A stretch of DNA of 46,778 bases from a virus: IMG/VR virus record IMGVR_UViG_3300045740_000150, positions 1 through 46,778 of that record. One strand, written 5' to 3'. Positions 31,001 to 37,086 of the stretch are shown piece after piece (position 1 is the first letter of the stretch; each line of letters opens with the position of its first letter). The notes under the pieces are model-generated. The model ran no database searches. It saw only the letters and a list, made by a program, of their open reading frames with translations, and was not told the DNA's origin. Position numbers and translations under genes: made by a program.

Positions 31001-32574
31001 TTCTCACTGTTTCCTCTATTGGTATTAACTCTCTCGGAAGGAATTTAAGACTCTCTCTTGCTGGTATAGCAGGAACAAATCAATTAATATTAGATAACGT
31101 ACAAGGTGACTTTGTTGTTGGTCTTGGTAATACTTTAAACTACTCTAGTTTTACTGGAGCAGGAATAACTGCAATTAATAATGGTGGAGTATTTGTTTCG
31201 TCTACACCAGTGGTAGAATCTGATGGTCTGCATATTAAAGTGAATCATCGTAATCATGGTATGCATTCTCCAACAAATACCGTAATTATTTCCAATGCAG
31301 CATCTGATATTGAACCAGCAAAACTTGCACTCGAATATCGTTCAAATTCTACAGAATCAATAACAATCTCTTCTGGTTTTAGTACAACTTTCTCAACTTT
31401 TGAAAGTGTTGGTGTTGGTACAACTAATCCCGGTTATGTTTTAATTGATAGAGAAATAATCTCGTATACTGGAGTTGTTGGAAACACTTTAACTGGCATC
31501 ACAAGAGGAGTAGATTCTACTTCCGTAAGCACACATTCTATTAATTCATTTGTTTATAAGTATGAACTTGGAGGAGTTTCTCTAAGAAGAATTAATACAA
31601 CTCATCAACTTCAAGATGCTACAGTAAGTAATCCTATAGGATTAGACTACTATCATGTAAGAGTTGGTATGAGTACAAATGGTATTGATAGAACAGTTGG
31701 AACTAGTATTCCAAAACTATATTTAAATTCAACAAAATCAACTGGTGGATCAAACATTAATGCAACTCAAAATATTGCTTTTGAAGTTGCAAGACCAATT
31801 GTCCAAACTGTTGTTCATCCAGAAACACAGTTAAATGCCGAAATTAAAACTACAAGTGGAACTAGTATTTCTGGATCTGAAATTTCTTTTGAAAATGAGG
31901 AATTCGTTCCACTATCTTTAGATGAAGATAATTATTTCTCTACACCAAGAATAGTTGCATCTCGGGTAAATGAAACCACCAAATTAACAAATAACCTCCA
32001 GAATAAGTCTATGGAGGTTAGATTTAATTTAGCAACTGCAGATAACAGATTGTCTCCAGTTATTGATCTTGATCGTGTAGGAATGATTTTAGTTTCCAAT
32101 AGAGTTAATAACGTAATTACTGATTATGCTACGGATTCTAGAGTTTCCACTATAAAAGATGATCCATCTGCCTTCATTTATGCCACAAACAATATTCAAT
32201 TAGAAATTCCAGCAACTTCTATAAGAGTGATTGTATCTGCTTATATTAACCCATATGCAGATCTTAGAGCATTGTACTCTATTACAACCAACCCAAGTGA
32301 AGATCCTATTTACTATCCATTCCCTGGATATTCTAATAGAATAGAGTCTGGTCAAGTAATTGATCCTGCAAATAATGATGGAACATCGGATACTTTTGTT
32401 CCAAAAAATGACACTCTAGGATTTGATAGTAATGAAATTGCATTTAAAGATTATGAATTTACTGTTGATAATCTAGAGTCATTTAGATATTTTAGTATTA
32501 AACTTGTAGGAACTTCTACAAATCAATCATATCCACCTAGACTGAGAGATTTAAGAGTTATTGCTGTTGCTTGA
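25054..32574 (+). CDS. Giant DUF4815-like virion structural protein, 2506 aa
   Basis: The first 100 residues (NLNVSPYFDDFDPAKNYYKV, then PGYPVQARELTGLQSTLQNQ and IEQFGNHIFREGSVVIPGG) fit the DUF4815 type of cyanophage structural proteins. It occupies the gp9/gp10 position after gp8, so a role as baseplate-to-fibre connector or peripheral tail fibre is likely, but identity with gp10 cannot be shown. A Pro-rich hinge (PPPPPSPPPFVFPF, near 1652) precedes DPLAQTFTI (about 1685), then two GSGY-like units (about 1928, 1970), an IDRE/TRGVDST unit (about 2125-2160) and a conserved-looking C-terminus (FRYFSIKLVGTSTNQSYPPR). It is T4-late in context and has no own promoter. Confidence 0.85.
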   Translation: MPQETNLNVSPYFDDFDPAKNYYKVLFKPGYPVQARELTGLQSTLQNQIEQFGNHIFREGSVVIPGGINYLRQVPAVILENTFNNVDVDGYIDNLLNKVIVGQDSGVKAKVIYILKKNSADNNNTNTVLYLNYLNTSTNGNSSFSDAENLLTEETVSPGFTEITPIQANQAFATTINTQASISGSMVILSEGVYFLRGTFVNVNSQTLILDYNYNFSNYKVGLRIFEEVVNSDIDESLVDNAKGFSNYAAPGADRLKITANLEKLEINDTSADNFVELLRVESGQISRKNTNTQYNELSDEFARRTYDESGDYYIKPLKVEIKNSLNDGKGNDGIFNEGQLTYQNSVPSDDLGCYKISPGKAYVKGYEVELLSSTIADFEKPRTTKTLNNQSIIYSTGATYSLNRVYGSPSVGISTYVVSLRDSRVGSSQFSASGKEIGVARAYDFALESGSYDSILPNTNQWEISLYDIQTYTEISLNEPITLTTPTFIKGKATGATGFLRYDVNNSGILTAYNTKGTFAKGEKFIFDGIENNRVATAITSYGTGDVKSLYGIVGSASTFTADTRQYSSVNVGLVNITPVSSGISTVTSSDFTFVGVATAGNLVSFSNVGLTTSVFARVVSVSEKSITISGVTTVTGICEGALPTTSINPSDFTILKSRFLNSSDNTLYTPLGKKYISSVDLSDSQLVIRKQFNVTISSNSLTVSPTEILSNEVFLPFDEERYVLIRNDGSTEPLSSDQFVFTSGGRELTINGLQSNGTARLIATLQKTNVKARVKNKNRVNSTIINKSIYNYSGTNSGIGNTTNNDGLTFGNYPYGTRVQDDELCLNMPEVTKVYAVFESSGIQNPTAPTILLQNISSTSATTSEIIIGEEIIGSESGNVAICLEKPTSLSINYVSLNDLGFNEGESVTFKESGITAVINTITSGSNDIKNNYTVDNGQRSTILDYSRLIKKPNVAAPSKKLKIYFESAYIPTSDSGDITVVDSYNQFDYCDLQSVDLNRTSDIIDTRPIVDQFDPNSTTRSPFEFYGRSFDGSQNSSLNVLASDEAVICNYSFYLGRIDRIYLSSQTSNSRLSDSNFRLPVILVKQGSPSENPQLPDEISDGIEIARVTLPPYLCNLENASISLIDHKRYRMQDISGLETRIKNLEFYTSLSLLENNAKNLQIKDSSGLDRFKSGIFVDNFTTTSFQNKTGSVKNSIDANNSELRPSPYTTEIDLLLGSKVSTLGFVGEETPNSNIIGNNIRRSGVGRGSVGKGVITLDYTEVSEIFQPFATRIENVTPYLVTSYNGSIELNPSSDIWVDPVKIKPLTVEGIEGRTTTVNVQLNESNFDPQAGWNPVSWGAWQNNWTGSTTNSSTRGFVETITRTQTGTATRSGTTSRTLNSNNNISLGNRVVSVDVAPFMRSRNIEFNAKRLRPFSRVYAFFDGEDVNRYIIPKLIEIEMLEGTFSAGEEITGLLGPGDISKPINLFRARSASPNHRYGPIANPSDIFEYNPYNQTQRIPSTYSASSTILNIDTGSLSDLSEGNYGGNISVGMILNGKSSAARAVVKNIRLITDITGVIIGSFFVPNPNIATNISFTTGTKTLKLTSDSSNSPIPGQLVSLAETNFFSDGLIAQNQETILSVRNTLIENATVSSVRPITQTNTQIIDRTPPPPPSPPPFVFPFQGGRLDRDIFGNMIIVPDPLAQTFTIGNDSDNVGRYVTSIDLYFQSKDNVLPVEIQLRSVSLGTPTSEIYPFSKVVVYPRDINISDDASIATKINFQAPVYLPGNKEHAVVIISSSNEYNVWISRLGEVDITTASGPESAQRFVSSQTLLGSLFKSQNASTWTPSQYEDLKFNLYSAVFSDQGSVTFFNPELNQNNKQIAVLPKDSIQINSRRIRVGLGTTVTDSNLTIGNQISQFGSNATGTYVGAAGSATGTLQIINAGIGYTPSSGSLTYNNVSLTSVTGNGINAKANITIQNGVAVAATVSVGGTGYSIGDVLTVSSIGINSLGRNLRLSLAGIAGTNQLILDNVQGDFVVGLGNTLNYSSFTGAGITAINNGGVFVSSTPVVESDGLHIKVNHRNHGMHSPTNTVIISNAASDIEPAKLALEYRSNSTESITISSGFSTTFSTFESVGVGTTNPGYVLIDREIISYTGVVGNTLTGITRGVDSTSVSTHSINSFVYKYELGGVSLRRINTTHQLQDATVSNPIGLDYYHVRVGMSTNGIDRTVGTSIPKLYLNSTKSTGGSNINATQNIAFEVARPIVQTVVHPETQLNAEIKTTSGTSISGSEISFENEEFVPLSLDEDNYFSTPRIVASRVNETTKLTNNLQNKSMEVRFNLATADNRLSPVIDLDRVGMILVSNRVNNVITDYATDSRVSTIKDDPSAFIYATNNIQLEIPATSIRVIVSAYINPYADLRALYSITTNPSEDPIYYPFPGYSNRIESGQVIDPANNDGTSDTFVPKNDTLGFDSNEIAFKDYEFTVDNLESFRYFSIKLVGTSTNQSYPPRLRDLRVIAVA

Positions 32575-32575
32575 T

Positions 32576-32800
32576 ATGAAAAGAGTGAAAGTAAAAGATG
32601 AAATTAATTTATTTCGTGATGTATCCACAAATGCAATAATTAATACTGACATGCAAGCATATAATAACTATATAAATTCTAGAAAACTTAAAGAACAGGA
32701 ATCTAAGAAAATAGAAAATATAGAAAATGAACTTATTAATGTAAAAGATGATTTGAATGAAATTAAAAATTTATTGAGGAAATTGGCAAATGAATCCTGA
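32576..32800 (+). CDS. Small coiled-coil protein, 74 aa
   Basis: ATG 32576 is two bases after the stop of the giant gene; a TTG 15 bases earlier would lie inside that gene. The product is MKRVKVKDEINLFRDVSTNA, then IINTDMQAYNNYINSRK, then a charged heptad helix (about 36-72) with leucine/isoleucine spacing. The N-terminal NLFRD-(x)n-I-N-x-D pattern is a recurrent small protein in T4-like marine phages, from memory, of unknown role. A chaperone or trimerisation factor for the adjacent long fibres is a guess. It overlaps the next gene by 11 bases. Confidence 0.7.
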   Translation: MKRVKVKDEINLFRDVSTNAIINTDMQAYNNYINSRKLKEQESKKIENIENELINVKDDLNEIKNLLRKLANES

Positions 32801-32954
32801 TCAAATAAAACTAGAAGATGTTAATAAGATGTTTGAATATGAGAAACTTTCTAGAGATATAGATAGTGTAGATGATATTGAAGTGATTAAAAATTATGCA
32901 AAATCTTATATTAAATTATATTTAAGACAGCAAGAAGTTGTATCTAAATTCTAA
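32790..32954 (+). CDS. Micro-gene, 54 aa
   Basis: ATG 32790 lies inside the previous gene, in another frame, with GAGGAAAT (32776-32783) as SD; TAA 32952-32954 shares a base with the next ATG. The product MNPDQIKLEDVNKMFEYEKL and DSVDDIEVIKNYAKSYIKLY ends RQQEVVSKF. It is an all-helical peptide. The same-position peptide occurs in related cyanomyoviruses from memory; the function is unknown. The overlaps on both sides show translational coupling within the tail gene cluster. Confidence 0.7.
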   Translation: MNPDQIKLEDVNKMFEYEKLSRDIDSVDDIEVIKNYAKSYIKLYLRQQEVVSKF

Positions 32955-33340
32955 TGGCTTCTCACACAATCACATTCGATCCAACCTCCGGAGTTCCATA
33001 CGGTGCTAATCTGACGATTAACACAGGAGCTACCTTTAAAGATAGTTTTATAGTAAAAGATACTGCTAGTAATCCATTCAATTTTATTGGATGGACGGGT
33101 TCTTCTCAGATGGCAAAAAGTGTCTCCATTGGATCAACTTCTTATGCAGCAGCAACTTTTAATGTAGGATTTACAAGTGCTGCTGGTGGAAAATTTGATA
33201 TATCTTTGGGATCCACCCAAACAAGATCATTAACTGGGGGAAGATATGTTTATGATATTCTTGTAAGTTCGGGCACAACTGTTTATAGACTAGCATCTGG
33301 CAATATTTTAGTTATTCCAGGAATATCATCAGCACCATAA
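32954..33340 (+). CDS. Beta-sandwich virion protein, 128 aa
   Basis: The layout (NTGATFKDSFIVKDTASNPF, FNFIGWTGSSQMAKS, GGKFDISLGSTQTRSL and RYVYDILVSSGTTVYRLASG) matches a common phage structural family. In that family an N-terminal 'gatf...dltGwta..qir' half is followed by 'GrYvYDl...sgtv.rll.G.v.v.p'. Such proteins sit at the tail tip or fibres of many phages; which part here is unknown. The length of 128 is typical. Its stop codon (33338-33340) is inside the late promoter for gene 13. Confidence 0.7.
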   Translation: MASHTITFDPTSGVPYGANLTINTGATFKDSFIVKDTASNPFNFIGWTGSSQMAKSVSIGSTSYAAATFNVGFTSAAGGKFDISLGSTQTRSLTGGRYVYDILVSSGTTVYRLASGNILVIPGISSAP

Positions 33341-33343
33341 ATA
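33336..33343 (+). promoter_or_regulatory. Late promoter before gene 13
   Basis: CATAAATA includes the preceding TAA stop and lies 20 bases before ATG 33364. Confidence 0.7.
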
Positions 33344-33363
33344 TCTTAAGGGTAATAAGATAA

Positions 33364-34203
33364 ATGGCACAACCATCTAGTAGACAAGAATTAATTGATT
33401 ATTGTAAGAGAAAACTGGGTGCCCCAGTTTTGGAAATTAATGTTGCCGACGAGCAGATTGAAGATTTGGTTGATGATGCCATTCAATTTTTTCAAGAAAG
33501 ACACTTTGATGGTGTGTATCAAACTTTCTTGAAATATAAAATCACAGATGATGATATTAATAGAGGAAAAGCATCTGGTGCTAATGGTGTAGGAGTTTCA
33601 ACAATCACTGTCAATCAAAATGTTGGACTCACCACTCAATTTAATTTTTATGAAACTAGCAATTACTTGCAAATTCCACCATCAGTGATTGGTGTTAACA
33701 AGATATTTCACTTTGACGGAACTAATACTATCACTAACAACATGTTTAGTGTTAAGTATCAGTTGTTTTTGAATGATGTTTATTATTGGGGATCTACCGA
33801 AATTCTTACTTATGCAATGGTGAAGACTTATCTTGAGGATATTGAATTTTTACTTACTACGCAGAAACAGATTAGATTTAATAAAAGACAAGATCGATTA
33901 TATCTAGATATTGATTGGGGTGCGATGAGTTCTGATACTTATCTTGTTATTGATTGTTTCAGAACTATGGATCCTAATGATTATTCTAAAGTTTGGAACG
34001 ATTCTTTCCTAAAACCATATCTAACTGCTTTGATTAAACGTCAGTGGGGTCAAAATTTGATTAAATTCCAGGGAGTAAAACTTCCGGGTGGTATTGAACT
34101 TAATGGCAGACAAATCTATGATGATGCCCAAAGAGAAATTGACTTGATTATGGAAAGAATGTCAAATACTTACGAACTTCCTCCATTAGATATGATCGGA
34201 TAA
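33364..34203 (+). CDS. gp13: Neck protein gp13 (head completion)
   Basis: Starts AQPSSRQELIDYCKRKLGAP, then VLEINVADEQIEDLVDDAIQ and FFQERHFDGV, the typical gp13 beginning in T4-like phages. Later come LRLYLDIDWG-like (LYLDIDWGAMSSDTYLVI) and FLKPYLTALIKRQWGQNLIK near the C-terminal third, also typical. gp13 with gp14 seals the portal after packaging and provides the tail docking site. The length of 279 compares with 309 in T4. It is followed after one base by gene 14, and gene 15 continues the set. Confidence 0.93.
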   Translation: MAQPSSRQELIDYCKRKLGAPVLEINVADEQIEDLVDDAIQFFQERHFDGVYQTFLKYKITDDDINRGKASGANGVGVSTITVNQNVGLTTQFNFYETSNYLQIPPSVIGVNKIFHFDGTNTITNNMFSVKYQLFLNDVYYWGSTEILTYAMVKTYLEDIEFLLTTQKQIRFNKRQDRLYLDIDWGAMSSDTYLVIDCFRTMDPNDYSKVWNDSFLKPYLTALIKRQWGQNLIKFQGVKLPGGIELNGRQIYDDAQREIDLIMERMSNTYELPPLDMIG

Positions 34204-34204
34204 C

Positions 34205-35587
34205 ATGCTCAATCCATTTTTTCTTCAAGGATCAAAATCAGAGCAATCCTTAGTACAGGATTTAATTAATGAGCAACTCCGAATGTACGGGGTTGAAATT
34301 TATTATATTCCGAGAAGATATATTACGGAAAAAACTGTAATAAAAGAAGTCATTGAGTCCAAATTTGATAATGCTTATCCAATCGAGGCTTATGTTGATA
34401 CATATGATGGTTATGAGGGACAGGGAACAATTCTTTCAAAATTTGGTGTTCAACCTCTAAATGATTTAAATCTGATAATTTCGAGAGAAAGATTTGAGAC
34501 TTATATAACACCATTAATAAAAAATATTCCAAATATTGAATTATCAACAAGACCTAAAGAGGGTGATTTAATTTATTTTCCTTTGGGGGATAGATTATTT
34601 GAAATTAAGTTTGTTGAGCACGAAAAACCTTTTTATCAACTCCAAAAAACATATGTTTATGAATTGAGATGTGAACTCTTTAGATATGAAGATGAGATTA
34701 TCGATACTGGAACTGAATTTATTGATGATAATGTAAAAGAAGAGGGATATATTCAGTCTCTCACTATGGTAGGTTCTGGAGTAACTGCCACTGCTATTAC
34801 AGGAATTGTAAATGGTGGAGTTAGATTCATAACCATTAAGAATAGAGGTAACGGATACACATCTGCACCAAGAGTTGCTATTTCCTCTGCTCCAACTGGA
34901 GGACTAACTGCTGTTGGTATAGCAACAATGATTGGAGGATTGGTGGATTGTAATGGAAATACGGAAAATTACAAAGTTCAAGGCGTTGAAATAGTTAATC
35001 CTGGATATGGTTATACAACTCCACCAGCAGTTGCTTTTGTTGGTGGAGGTGGTGCAGGTGCTGCTGCTACTGCAACAATTGGTGATGGTATTGTAGGAGT
35101 TGTTACTATAACTTCTGGTGGTTCTGGATATGAAACATCACCAACAGTTTCTTTCACTCCAGCACCAGGGGCAGGAGTTACTGCTATTGCAGCAGCATAC
35201 ATCAATAATGCTGGTGTTGTAACATCCATTTATATTAGAAATGCTGGACTTGGATATACAATAGCACCAACAATAACAATATCTTCACCATATTCTTCAG
35301 GAACAGGATCATATCAGTTTGGAGAAATAGTGACTGGAAGTGTTAGTGGAACAACAGCTATGGTTAAAAATTGGAACGCTACTACTAACATTCTGCAAGT
35401 ATCAAATATTAAAGGGTCTTTTGTAAAGGGTGATGTAATTACCGGATCAAAATCCGGTGCTTCTTATAAACTAAGAGTCATCGATACATATAATCTACAA
35501 GATAGATTTGCAGAAAATGAGGTAATAGAAGAAGAAGCAGATTCTATCATAGAGTTTGACGAATCAAATCCATTTGGAAACCCATAA
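34205..35587 (+). CDS. gp14: Neck protein gp14 with repeat extension, 460 aa
   Basis: The first 190 residues match gp14: MLNPFFLQGSKSEQSLVQDL, MYGVEIYYIPRRYI, and FYQLQKTYVYELRCELFRYEDE. T4 gp14 has 256 residues; here a stretch at about 193-395 is added, with four GxGY-x-x-P units (near 205, 260, 298, 339). An ITGS/VTGS-type module follows (375-430), then an end (DRFAENEVIEEEADSIIEFD) that again looks like gp14. The insertion thus lies inside gp14 rather than after it. The extra domains would project from the neck. It follows gp13 with a one-base gap. Confidence 0.92.
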   Translation: MLNPFFLQGSKSEQSLVQDLINEQLRMYGVEIYYIPRRYITEKTVIKEVIESKFDNAYPIEAYVDTYDGYEGQGTILSKFGVQPLNDLNLIISRERFETYITPLIKNIPNIELSTRPKEGDLIYFPLGDRLFEIKFVEHEKPFYQLQKTYVYELRCELFRYEDEIIDTGTEFIDDNVKEEGYIQSLTMVGSGVTATAITGIVNGGVRFITIKNRGNGYTSAPRVAISSAPTGGLTAVGIATMIGGLVDCNGNTENYKVQGVEIVNPGYGYTTPPAVAFVGGGGAGAAATATIGDGIVGVVTITSGGSGYETSPTVSFTPAPGAGVTAIAAAYINNAGVVTSIYIRNAGLGYTIAPTITISSPYSSGTGSYQFGEIVTGSVSGTTAMVKNWNATTNILQVSNIKGSFVKGDVITGSKSGASYKLRVIDTYNLQDRFAENEVIEEEADSIIEFDESNPFGNP

Positions 35588-35590
35588 ATA
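35583..35590 (+). promoter_or_regulatory. Late promoter before gene 15
   Basis: CATAAATA overlaps the gp14 stop codon (35585-35587) and lies 22 bases before ATG 35613. Confidence 0.7.
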
Positions 35591-35612
35591 ATATATCTAA
35601 CTTTCCTGACAA

Positions 35613-36611
35613 ATGTTTGAATATTTTTACCACGAAATATTAAGAAGAACTATTATTTCGTTTGGTTCTTTGTTCAATAATATTACAATCAAGCATACAA
35701 ACAACTCTAATCAAGTTGTGAGTACAATGAAAGTTCCTCTTGCTTATGGTCCGACTCAAAAATTCTTGGCAAGATTAGAACAGGTTCCCGATTTAAATAA
35801 ACCAGTTCAAATGAGTCTTCCAAGGATGTCATTTGAATTTACTGGACTAACTTACGATACCTCTAGGAAAGTAACAACAACTCAAACATTCTTATCTGCA
35901 GTAAGCACAGATAAAACCAAACCCAGGAAAGCATTTATGCCGGTGCCATATAATATGGCATTTGAACTTAGTATTATGACAAAATTAAATGATGATATGC
36001 TTCAGATAATTGAACAAATTATTCCATACTTCCAACCAGCATATACCGTTAGTGTTGATTTAGTTGAAACAATTGGAGAAAAAAGAGATGTTCCAGTTGT
36101 TTTAGAAGGAATTACAATGCAGGATGATTATGAGGGTGATTATTCTACCAGAAGAGCATTAATTTATACTCTAAGATTTACAGCAAAAACATATCTCTTT
36201 GGTCCTGTTGCGGATGTTTCCAAGGATATTATCGAAAAAGTTTCTATTGGTTATATTGCAGGAGATCGCACAAATACTCCATCAAGAGAGGTTACATACT
36301 CGGTAGATCCAAGAGCAATTCAAAGTTATACCAATAATGTTGTAACAAATCTGAGTAAGGATATAACAAATATCCAAACAATTATTGAAGTTAATGATGC
36401 TTCTTCTATTGCAACTGGATCTTACATCACAATTGACAGTGAGGAACTAAGAATAGCATCTAAGAGTGGAAATAAATTAACAGTAGAAAGAGGTGCTGAT
36501 AGCACTTCTGCAGTATCTCATGTTGCAGGAACTGCAATTAAACTTATAACAGCAGCAGATAATGCTCTTATTCAAATTGGCGACGACTTTGGTTTTGATG
36601 GAACCTTATGA
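35613..36611 (+). CDS. gp15: Tail sheath stabiliser/completion protein gp15
   Basis: Compares directly with T4 gp15: MFEYFYHEILRRTIISFGSLF at the start, PLAYGPTQKFLARL, LPRMSFEFTGLTYD, MAFELSIMTKLNDDMLQIIE followed by QIIPYFQPAYTV, and RRALIYTLRFTAKTYLFGPV. gp15 caps the tail tube and sheath and joins them to the neck. Residues after about 250 (of 332; T4 has 272) are an added module: YITIDSEELRIASKSG, LTVERGADST and H-x-x-GTAIK. Related units occur in the gp7-like and DUF4815-like proteins. The last four bases overlap gene 16. Confidence 0.92.
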   Translation: MFEYFYHEILRRTIISFGSLFNNITIKHTNNSNQVVSTMKVPLAYGPTQKFLARLEQVPDLNKPVQMSLPRMSFEFTGLTYDTSRKVTTTQTFLSAVSTDKTKPRKAFMPVPYNMAFELSIMTKLNDDMLQIIEQIIPYFQPAYTVSVDLVETIGEKRDVPVVLEGITMQDDYEGDYSTRRALIYTLRFTAKTYLFGPVADVSKDIIEKVSIGYIAGDRTNTPSREVTYSVDPRAIQSYTNNVVTNLSKDITNIQTIIEVNDASSIATGSYITIDSEELRIASKSGNKLTVERGADSTSAVSHVAGTAIKLITAADNALIQIGDDFGFDGTL

Positions 36612-37042
36612 AAATGACTAAAAAATTTGACAACTTAAATGATGCATTTAATGTTACTGGAGATTTAGTTTCTGCAGAAGTTGAGTCTGTAGAGAAAAAG
36701 GTAGAATCTATTGCATCATCTGTTTCTGATGATTTGAAAAAAGATTATGAATATACAAGAGGAAATTTATATTCAATTATTGAGAAGGGTCAAGAAGCAC
36801 TAAATGGCATCTTAGAGCTTGCTCAAGAAAGTGAAATGCCTCGTGCTTATGAAGTTGCCGGGCAACTTATTAAAAATGTTGCAGATGCTACAGATAAACT
36901 AATAGATCTTCAGAAAAAACTCAAAGATATTGATGAACAAAAAGTCAAGGGACCAACAAATGTTACCAATGCACTTTTTGTTGGATCAACAGCAGAGTTA
37001 TCTAAATTACTGAAAAACGGACTTACTGAAGATAATAAATAG
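36608..37042 (+). CDS. gp16: Terminase small subunit gp16
   Basis: Carries the cyanophage gp16 core KKDYEYTRGNLYSIIEKGQE and ALNGILELAQES (about 43-75), followed by the long helix AYEVAGQLIKNVADATDKLI. These match the central oligomerisation helices of T4 gp16, which recognises DNA and stimulates the gp17 packaging ATPase. The length of 144 compares with 164 in T4. The first ATG (36608) overlaps the gp15 stop; an ATG two codons later is equally possible and gives MTKKFDNLNDAF. Unlike in T4, gene 17 is not next but 5.6 kb away. Confidence 0.9.
   Translation: MKMTKKFDNLNDAFNVTGDLVSAEVESVEKKVESIASSVSDDLKKDYEYTRGNLYSIIEKGQEALNGILELAQESEMPRAYEVAGQLIKNVADATDKLIDLQKKLKDIDEQKVKGPTNVTNALFVGSTAELSKLLKNGLTEDNK
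37034..37041 (+). promoter_or_regulatory. Late promoter before the fibre-like gene
   Basis: AATAAATA lies across the final codons and stop (TAG, 37040-37042) of gene 16, 45 bases before ATG 37087. Confidence 0.6.
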
Positions 37043-37086
37043 TACAAAGGGGAGAGAAATCCCAAAGTACTATTGTTACTAATAAA

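Noticed and set aside
11468-32574. Programmed frameshift or gene fusion artefact in the giant genes
   Set aside because: Both giant frames are uninterrupted, end in normal stops and show consistent module spacing. No slippery site with a truncated alternative was noticed.
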